Shown here in pieces: positions 1 to 9,474 of a stretch of 64,000 nt of DNA. The first letter of the stretch is position 1; each line of letters begins with the position of its first letter. The translations under genes and the position numbers were made by a program. The notes below the pieces were generated by a model. It searched no databases and was not told where the DNA came from. It saw only the letters and a list, made by a program, of their open reading frames with translations. Origin of the DNA: Enchytraeus crypticus (Eukaryota > Annelida > Clitellata > Enchytraeida > Enchytraeidae); NCBI GenBank assembly GCA_905160935.1, contig CAJHZI010000753.1, positions 15,001 to 79,000 on the forward strand, given 5' to 3'.

Positions 1-90
1 CCTGAAATCCAGTTAAATCCAGTTAAACTTCCCAGTAGAAATTTGTTCTGAAGGTGAATGGAACAACAACAACAACAATGACTGACTCAC

Positions 91-1766
91 CGTATTCTTT
101 AGGAATGTGAGCGTTGAGAAAACCCAGCGACCAGGCTTTGTTGAATATCTCAATAGGATACTAGAATACAATACAATATATCATACAATACAGTACAATA
201 CATCATACAATACATCACACAATACAGTACAATATATCATACAATACAGTACAATACATCATACAATACATCATACAATACAGTACAATACATCATACAA
301 TACAGTACAATACATCATACAATACAGTACAATACATCATACAATACAGTACAATACATCATACAATACAGTACAATACATCATACAATACAGTACAATA
401 CATCATACAATTTAGTACAGTGTATCATAATATACTAAAGAATATAGCACAATACATCACAATGCAGTACAATACAGTACCGTAATAAACACAGTGCAGT
501 GCAAAACAAAGCAGTGCAATACAATACAGTACAATACAGTACATCACATAATACATTGGTGTAGAATACAATATGTAACAATATCATACAGTACAATACC
601 TTTCACTACGTTACAAGCCTATATAAGTAAACCATGACATTCAATACAGGTACCTCAATATCCACATTACAATACAATACAATATCAAAGTATCATACAA
701 TATGCCAATAATATACAAGATACAATTTAACAAAATTATAGTACATATTATGTATAACGAAGTTGCATCTAGGCCTTCCAGAAATAAACCAATCACCAAC
801 TATAAATCAATCAATTTTTAACCAATCACCTACTCCACGTATCCCAAGAGTAAACTAAGCAATAGGTGAAGAGGGCAATGAGAAATCACTTCAAAAAAAT
901 TGAAGCTGCATATATTCCAATGTATAAGCTAAATTAAAGTAATTGTAAATGATGAGCCTCTGTAATGGTAACAACTGCTAGATCAAAGCAGTGCTCTTTA
1001 ATTGCTCCTTAGTTCCAGTGCACATATTTCTGCAAGAAAAACCAAAAGAAATTAAAGTCCCCTTTTGAAAACTTTACAAATTAACTCTTTATTGTTGTTT
1101 CAATAAAATATCCAAACCTTTCCAGTTCTGTCCAGTTGAGAGGCATGTGGAAGAATATCTTCTGCTGCAAACCTTCTAGCTACTTCCTGTATCTCACGCT
1201 GCTCATCGGATAACTCTATAATCAATCAATCAATCAATCAATCAATTGATCAATCAATCAGTAGCACAATAATCAGTCGTAGAGTATATTAGTAGATCAA
1301 TCAGTCACTAAATCAGTCACAGAGTATATCAATCAGTCAATCAATCAGTCAAACAATCAGTCACAAGAGTATATCAATCAGTAAATCAATCAGTCACAGA
1401 GTATATCAATCAGTCAATCCATCAGTCAATCAATCAGTCACAGAGTATATCAGTCAGTCAATCAAACAGTCAATCAATCAGTCACATAAATAAATACATA
1501 AATTTTACATATATCCTGCGATGAAAAAAATACATTTAATCAGATAATGAGAATTTAAGGCTCATTTCCTCCGTCGAAGATTAAAGGAACGTCTCAGGAG
1601 AAATTAACCTCACAACAGGAATGATGGTATATATTGAGTGCTTACCGAAACACAGTCCACCGTTCTGAGAACTTTCTGATGACACGGCCGGTCGCACAAA
1701 CGTACTCAGACATCTTGAAGCAGCTACTCTAACAGATGCACTCAGCGATGGCCTAATCGTTATCAT
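91..1766 (-). CDS. Medium-chain acyl-CoA dehydrogenase paralogue, exons 1-3 (partial, continues past left edge)
   Basis: Three coding exons on the minus strand, all with AG acceptors and GT donors: exon 1 complement(1646..1766), exon 2 complement(1118..1215), exon 3 complement(91..160). Exons 2 and 3 have exactly the lengths (98 and 70 bp) and phases of the corresponding exons of the complete ACADM gene at 4184-12078. Exon 1 encodes an Arg/Ser-rich leader like a mitochondrial targeting peptide. Exon 2 contains [14 protein letters not shown] and ends LDRTGK; exon 3 contains KAWSLGF and HIPKEYG, the N-terminal helical domain of MCAD. By eye exon 2 shares about 23 of 32 residues and exon 3 about 20 of 24 with the plus-strand gene, so this is a diverged paralogue, not a recent copy. 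No stop or frameshift is seen in the visible part. Expected role: FAD-dependent dehydrogenation of medium-chain acyl-CoA in the mitochondrial matrix. FAD-binding and catalytic parts lie outside the window, so activity is unproven. Confidence 0.88.
165..600. repeat. ACAATACATCAT-type minisatellite in intron 3 of the minus-strand ACADM paralogue
   Basis: Tandem units of about 21 bp built on ACAATACATCAT and ACAATACAGT begin immediately upstream of the exon 3 acceptor. They are fairly regular to about 415 and decay to about 600. The 102-aa ORF crossing it is an artefact of the repeat. Confidence 0.85.
1216..1495. repeat. (ATCA)n / AATCAGTC repeat in intron 1 of the minus-strand ACADM paralogue
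   Basis: Tetranucleotide ATCA repeats abut the exon 2 acceptor and pass into longer units containing CAGAGTATATCAATCAGTCA. On the coding strand this reads as GATT repeats up to the acceptor, the same arrangement as before exon 2 of the plus-strand ACADM gene. Confidence 0.8.
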
Positions 1767-2335
1767 ACTCTTATGTTACCAATAAAAATGAAACTGGGAA
1801 ATAGCTAATTTTTAAATTAGATTCTCAGAGGTATTGTGTTCTACAATTTTCATAATCAAAGTGTTTAGCAATTTTTTAATTTTTAAATAGAATTTTTATA
1901 CTCATAGTAATATTTTTATAAAATGTTTCTAATAATTGCAGTAAATACAACTATGCAATTAAATAAATAACTGACGTTTTAATGTCAATCACATAACTGA
2001 CATGTTAACGTCATTCACATAACGGACATTGTAACATCGTTCGAATAACTGACATTTACATGTCTTTGAAATTCAGAGTTCTTAGCTTCATCTGATCCCA
2101 GCACAGCAAACATCCCAATCATGGAGTTGTGCTGAATAATATTGTAAATGACTAAAAATTTAATTTTAAAAACAGTTAAATTAAGCTATCAATAGACTAA
2201 GCTAAATCATTAAGCAATTTGAATCTATAGCGTAGAAAAACCTATATTAGATACTCTTAAAACTGATTGTGATTGTAAAGTTTAATTGTAATTGTAACAG
2301 ATTGTAAAATGTTGTGAACTTTACAACAACAACAG

Positions 2336-2550
2336 ATTAGGATGCTTCTGTCATCAAAGACCACACCAAGGACTATAGAACCAAGACCAAACCGATAAGC
2401 TACAAGCAGGCGCCCAAAAAGGTGGAAATCTAGTATCCAGAAAGCCAGTCCAAAGTTAAGGAATTAAAGAAAAGTCGAGAGGTTTACGAGATGATCAAAT
2501 CTCAGGGTCATCAGATGAAAACAAGATACAGAATAGGTACAACTTTAACC
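2336..2550 (+). pseudogene. Possible relic of a coding sequence, unidentified
   Basis: This stretch is less AT-rich than its surroundings and reads as lysine-rich protein-like sequence with a motif KELKKSREVYEMIKSQ, but an in-frame TAG interrupts it near 2430 and no splice sites frame it convincingly. I do not recognise the family. It could be an old gene fragment or chance. Confidence 0.2.
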
Positions 2551-3128
2551 GCTTAAGAATAAAAGTTAATCTAACTCTCTACGTCACCAATGTTAACTAC
2601 TGTATCTTCCACGCTATAGACGACACGACACTATACTATTGCAGTGCCTTCCTACTTCACATCAGGGTCGGAGCCATCAATACGATCAAAATGCGTGTGA
2701 ATATCACACGTTTATGAGAAAGTCAAGAACGAGTAGAACCTAGCATCAGCTTGGACGACGGCTTCACTCTAACATAATATTTACACCTATTTTAGATTTA
2801 ACGATATTCAAAAATTTACGACATTTTATCTAAAGTTTAAAACTCTAACTTCATATGTAAACAAACACATTTAAATGTCAACATGTAAAGTCCAAGCCAG
2901 GAAGTTAAATTTCGACACTTCACTTGTATCTTTAATTTTAAAATCTTTAATTTTAAAACTGCTATCTTTTATTAATTTCGTATGAAATTTTTATTGTTTT
3001 ATAAATTTACAATTACGAATTAGTCCACGAAATTAATTGGTTTCAATATGGCTTTAATTTGGTACGAACAATGCGATATGATACCGTTCGTTTAAAAGTT
3101 GTATTGACATTGAATGTCTTGATCAAAG

Positions 3129-3370
3129 GTCTTGATAGCGTAAGGGTAACGTCATGAAGTTTTAAATGACAGATCCTGAGGTGAATGGAAACCTCGTCGG
3201 TTCGAATCCCAGCCGCGCTGATCTGAGAGTAAAATCTCGGACATTCACTGGACTGACTATACGGAAAATGGACTATAAATTGGATAGTGGTTTAAACATG
3301 TGGTATTAAAAAGTGATAGATATCAACATAGTTGATCATTTCACTATAAAGCGTGTTTACTTTACTTGAC
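3129..3370 (+). repeat. tRNA-derived SINE, family 1
   Basis: About 240 bp. It contains GGTTCGAATCCCAGCCG, an exact match to a tRNA/RNA polymerase III B box, preceded by a weaker A-box-like TAGCGTAAGGGTAACG. The 3' half contains AAAGTGATAGATATCAACAT and ends near GCGTGTTTACT. Full-length relatives in the window: 12952-13188 (minus), 53812-54048 (plus), 58505-58735 (minus), 62064-62297 (plus); a 3' fragment lies at 14628-14672. Confidence 0.75.
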
Positions 3371-4183
3371 ATTGGTTTGTATTACTTACATTTGGTTACT
3401 TACATTTAGTTACATTTAGTTAAAATTTATGTGTATCTCAAACCACGGCAATTTTAGTTAGTACTTAAATTTTAGTTGTTAATTAAGTAGGCTAAACTAT
3501 TTAACTAACACCTTTCTATCACGCATATGAATATCCTTTTTACATAAATTACAAGTTGATTTTCTGGTGAATTTTTTTCTTAAAAATTCCAGCAACGAAC
3601 GACAGTATCTATGTTGTTATTGTTTACATTTGCGGAGGTTAATAAGTAGATCTTTCTTTTCTTATTACTTTTTAGTTACTTTTATTGACTTTTAAAGCAT
3701 TATTTTTTAAACTCTTCAAAACAATATTTGTAAAGATCTGCGGTTCAAAAAGTTAATATTAGACTTTTATTTATAAAGATTATACGGTATTAGCGAGCCG
3801 GTACTCAGCATTTTTATTCAAAGCTAACTTTAACTCTGTACCCTGACCTTAGCAAAATATATAAAATAAATAAAATAGAAATCATATATTATAGATAATG
3901 TAACATAATTTGACATAAAATTGCAAACTATAATGCTATCGAGTATTTAATATGCAACTACTAGAGTAGCGTGGTGATATTGAATGGCATAAGCGTATGC
4001 TCATTTTATATCTGCACAATAGATTTATTGTGCAATTGTTATTTTACAATTTCTTGATTTATTCCGTTATATAGTGACGGAACAGTAGGCAGCAATCCTC
4101 TAGTTTACCAAGGTCCTGTCTCTTTTCGATTGTATTGATATATAAATCATGTAATTGATTGATGTAGCTTCAAACACTGCACA

Positions 4184-7020
4184 ATGTATGCTCTGAGACG
4201 TACATTATCATCGGCTGTTGTAGCCGTTGTAAAACGTCGGATCACCACGTCACCTATCTCATCACAGGCTGCAGGAGATGCTTCCAGTGGTCTCAACTTC
4301 GGTATTCGCTATTCTCCTCTCTCTTAGTCCACTGCCTACTGGCAGGTCTATGGTATATAACGCCTCCACTCTTTTCTGTATTCCGCTTCCTACTACCCCC
4401 TTCCTCTTCTTACTACCCCCTCCCCATTTAAGGAGTGCACGGGACTGGGGGCATTCATTTGTGTTGTGATATACGTTTCTTTTCTTGGGGGTATGTTTTT
4501 GACAAGGTGGGCACCCCATGCCTTCCTCAGCTTCGACTAGCATTTACTGGGCAGGGGCGTCACTCCTTGAGAAAACTATCCTGTTTACCCTAACAATCCT
4601 GTTTCTGTTCTCCTATGTGTCTCTAATTGTACTCTTAGTAGGGTATTGTTCATGTCTATATATACATCTTAGCAAATATTAAAACTGTTAATAGTTATAA
4701 TCAGTAATAAATAGCAACACAAAATTGAATAATAATTAAAAATAAAAATAATTTTAAAAATTAATTTTAATTAAAAATAATTGCCATTATTGCAGAATTC
4801 AGTTAGAAAGCTTCACTGATTCAATGTGTGATCTGTTAATTCCTAGTCTTAGATTCTTAATCAATTGAGTGATAAAATGTTGATTGTTTAGCAATCTACT
4901 GAAAATGGATTGATCAATTGATAGATTGACTTATTGATTGACTTAAATGATCAATTGATCAACTGATTGGCTATGCAACTGATCGACTGATTGATTGATT
5001 GATTTTAGAGTAAAAAGATGAGAAGCGTGAGCTACAGCAGGTTGCTAACAGGTTTTATTGATTAAGTGATTGATTAATTGATTGATTGTAGAGTAAACAT
5101 ATGAGCAGCGAGAGATACTGCGGATTGCTAACAGGTTTGATGGATTGATTGATTGTAGAGTTAACAGATGAGCAGCGTGAGATACAGGAAGTGGCTAGAA
5201 GGTTTGCACAAGATGAGGTCTTGCCTCAAGTGGCAGAACTGGATAGAACCGGAAAGGTTTGTTGTTCTTCTTTCATTACTCTTCTTTCATTACTCACTCG
5301 CTGATTGGATCTAAACATCAAATGATTCAATAGTTTGATGTGATTTTTGTGATTTACAGTGATATAATATGTTTAAATATTTTGTGTATATATTTTCATT
5401 ACTGCAGTAAACTTTTATGGTGCAAGTTGGTGCCTTCAGGTAAAAGAACTGATGCTAAGATTTGCATTAGAATTTTAATTATATATATATATTAATTATT
5501 AAATGATAAAATGAAGATAAATTTGAAATCAGCCTCGACACTCTCTTCGCTGTATTTTTTAAATCAGCAGAACGTATAGATGTAGTACTAATCAATCAGT
5601 TGGATGGGCGTGTTATTAGCGTACTTGTCTCATAAACAAGAGGGCATCTGTTCAAATCCGAGCCTCTCTATCTCTGAAAGTACCCAAGGTTGTGGTATGT
5701 AAGCAAGCATTAAACTATTAATGGGTCATTGCCTGCCGTGTGTTGAATGTATTGCAGTATCCTAGGGAGATATTTGACAAGGCCTGGTCACTGGGGTTCT
5801 GTAATGTTCACATTCCTAAGGAGTATGGTATGGTCTGCTGCCTTCTAGTAACTTAAACTTTAATACCTCTTTCTTTGTCTTTTTACATTGACTGACCAAT
5901 TACAGTAGACTGATTAAGTGGTGTAGTGTTTGTTTTAATTTAAGTAAACATTGTGAGGGTATTTCTCTCTCTTAGTGCACTACCCAATGGCTGATCTTGT
6001 AAGAATGGCTGATCAACGTCCCTGACATTGCCTTATGGCGAGGAACCGGACGTTAAACTCTTATTGATTGATTGATTGATTGATCCTGTAAGAATATATC
6101 TCTCTCTTAGTTCACTGCCCTATGGCTAATCCTGTAAGAATATATCTCTCTTAGTGTACTGCCCTATGGCTAATCCTATAAGAATAGCATTGCTTACTCT
6201 TACTTTACTAAGCTAAGCTTTAATATTCCTGTACATTTAGCCAAGTATTTGATTGTAGTGTATTGTGTCACAATATACTGTATAGCTTTGTATTGTATGG
6301 TATGGTATTGTATAACATTGTATGATATTGTATTGTATTGTATCATTGATTATATTGTTGATACTATTGTATTGTATTGCATTGCATTGCATTTTACTGT
6401 ATTGTATTGTATTGTACTGTATTGCATTGTATTGTATTGTATTGTATTATATTCAGGTGGTAATCCACTAGGACTGGTGGGAGACTGTGTAGTGGTGGAG
6501 GAAATAGGATTTGCTTGCACTGGTGTGGTCACCGCTTTAGCCGCTAACAATCTAGGGGTGGGTGCTTTAATCAGCCAATCAATTTCTCTCATTAATAAAT
6601 CAATCATTAATTAATTAAACGGAATATTAATAAAGATTTAATCTCCTTTCTTTATCCAAATATCATCTCAGGGGCATCCCTACTACACACTTCACCGTTG
6701 TTATGTCGCACTTAATTAAAATAACTGGACAAAACATACATAGAGGACAATTAGGATCTTTAATAGTGCCAATGTATGAATAGGTAAACAGGTTTGTTTT
6801 CTCAGGGAATGACGCCCCTGCCCAGTAAATGTTAGTCGAAGCTGAGGAAGGCATAGTGGCCCACCTCTTCACAAGCAGATTCCCCAAGAATAATGGTTTA
6901 TCAAAAGGAATGTTATAAATATTTAAAGATCCACTCTTATGTGGACATGAATAGAAAGACGGAGGAAAGAGATGAGTAGAGGCGCTGTATACCATGGACC
7001 TGCCAGTAGGCAGTGCACTA

Positions 7021-7062
<42 letters not shown>

Positions 7063-9436
7063 TAGTGCCAGTCAAATGAATTTATTTGTGCCAGTCCTGT
7101 GACTAATGAGGGTCAGAGTTAATACCAACTCTTTATACTCAAAAACGTTACTTTTGTTGTTTTTTTTGTTTACTTATAAATGATATATGCATCATGTACC
7201 CCTGTTGAAGGTTGCTGAATAATAGACCAACCGTGGACTGCATGTGTGAATGAGCATTCGGTTGATGAGGGGCTGGGCTCCAGAAAGTGTTAAAAAGTGT
7301 ACTAATCCCGACCTTATTTAAACTAGGATTCAAGGGAAGATGATGATGATGATATATGCATCATTTTAACTATTTTATGTATAAATTGATATGTTATGAA
7401 CAGGAAGCGCCTGTGATAATGTACGGCAATGATCAGCAGAAGAAGAAATATCTGGGTAGAATGACAGAGCAACCACTTCAGTGTGTAAGTCCATTTATAC
7501 TCTACCGTCTTAGGTTTTAGATTATTCTAAAACTGACTTCACGTAATAAGAAAATTTTATAAATATATTAAAATTATTAAATATTTTAAAATTTTATGAT
7601 TAAATTGTTGAATATTTTCTAAGCATCTGTTGCTTATTCTACTTGTGCTGGTAAACCGATGGATTGCATATTTACATTGTACATAGGCACTCTAAATAGC
7701 ACGTACAATGTGTACACTGTGTACAGGTTTACTGTGTGTACACTATGTACATGTTTACTATGTGTACATTGTGTAGGCATACTGTGTGTACACTCTATTG
7801 TGTGTACACTGTGTAGGCATACTGTGTGTACACGTTACTGTATGAGTGTGTGTACACTTTACTGTGTGTACACTTTACTGTGTGTACACTCTACTGTGTG
7901 TACACTTTGTAGGCGTACTGTGTGTACACTCTACTGTGTGTACACTGTACACTTTACTGTGTGTACACTTTACTGTGTGTACACTTTACTGTGTGTACAC
8001 TTTACTGTGTGTACACTTTGCTGTGTGTACACTTTACTGTGTGTACACTCTACTATGTGTACACTGTGTAGGCGTACTGTGTGTACACTTTACTATGTGT
8101 ACTCTGTGTACACTTTACTGTGTGTACACTTTACTATGTGTACACTGTGTAGGCATACTGTGTGACGGAGCCGGTAGCAGGTTCTGACGTGGCTGGTATA
8201 CAGACGAAGGCAGTGCGTAAAGGTGACAGCTACGTGCTGAATGGACAGAAGATGTGGATAACGAATGCGGGCGTGGCTAACTGGTACTTTGTACTCGCTA
8301 GGACCGCCTCTGATCCCAAGTCTCCGCCCCACCAGTCTCTGACAGGCTTTATAGTAGAGGCAGACTCGCCTGGTGTGACTAGGGGCAGGAAGGTTCTTAG
8401 TTACTCTGTCGATATGTGTATTTATCTGCATGTATTTCTATGCTGATATGAGTATTTATATGGGTGTATTTCTGTGTCGATATGTGTATTTATGTGGATG
8501 TATTTACATGTCGATATGTGTATTTATATTGATGTATTTCTATGCTGCTATGTGTATTTTATCTGCATGTATTTCAGTGCTGATATGAGTATTAGTATCG
8601 GATGTATTTCTTACAGTCTTAAACGGTACCGTCTTAAACGTGTCTAATTGATTGAAGAGCTTGAGTACTAGTAAATTACCGGAATATTTCGTTAATATAA
8701 TTTAATGAACGCCATTTAATTTATAAACTGAATCACTGAAGCTATTGCTTTTAGGCTGGAGCCAGTGGCGAAGTCGGTAAGATTCTCGACCGCGGATCTG
8801 TATGTTCGGGGTTCAAGTTCTGGACTCGCCCGTCACTGACGTCGCTTTTGAATTAGGAAACTAATGTTAAGATTAGCTTTACCTTAGCATTTACAAAATG
8901 GTTTGAATATAGAATATTTATTAATGTACGTATTGTGTAGGTTCAACTATGTTGTATAAGTTTGTTGTTTGATAAGTTATGTAACACTTGTTGCTGTTGT
9001 ACTCAGGAGATTAACATGGGACAGAGAGCTTCAGATACGAGAGGTGTCACTTTTGAGGATGTGGTAGTCCCAAAAGAGGTTCTCTTCACTCCATCACTTC
9101 TTTCTTTTTCTTCTTCTCTATCTCTCTTCTCTCTCTATCTCTTCTCTCTTTCTCTCCCTCTCTTCTCTTCTTCTCTCTTTCTCTCTCTATCTGTCTTTCT
9201 CTCCATCTCTCTTTCTCTAGTGTTCTGCCAAGTGACAGGTCCAAGTTCCAAACACACAGAGCTATCAGGCTCCATAAAGAGCACTCCGTTGATCAACAAG
9301 GTACTTGCTTTACGTAAGGCTACATGCCATATCGACACTTGAATGTTGCATACAACTTGACAAGAATGGCTTCTCAGGTGTTTAATGTACATACCTCATT
9401 TTTTCTCCATCTCACACTTTTCTATCTCTATCTCTT

Positions 9437-9474
<38 letters not shown>

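Larger units (their letters stand above)
1767..4183. promoter_or_regulatory. Divergent intergenic region between the two ACADM paralogues
   Basis: The start codons of the two head-to-head ACADM genes are about 2.4 kb apart, so both promoters must lie here or in unseen 5' exons. A TATATAAAT string at 4139-4147 is about 40 bp before the plus-strand ATG, which would imply a very short leader; this is weak. The rest is AT-rich with one SINE (3129-3370) and a possible coding relic (2336-2550). I see no CpG-rich block or clear motif cluster. Confidence 0.4.

Noticed and set aside
4262..4543. 93-aa minus-strand ORF at the start of ACADM
   Set aside because: Antisense to exon 1 and a LINE tail.
7659..8187. 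ORFs of 168 and 113 aa
   Set aside because: They translate the TGTGTACACT minisatellite; the true coding part is exon 6 from 8153 in another join.
8757..8888. tRNA gene
   Set aside because: A and B boxes are present but the sequence does not fold into a full cloverleaf by eye, and many dispersed relatives show it is a SINE.
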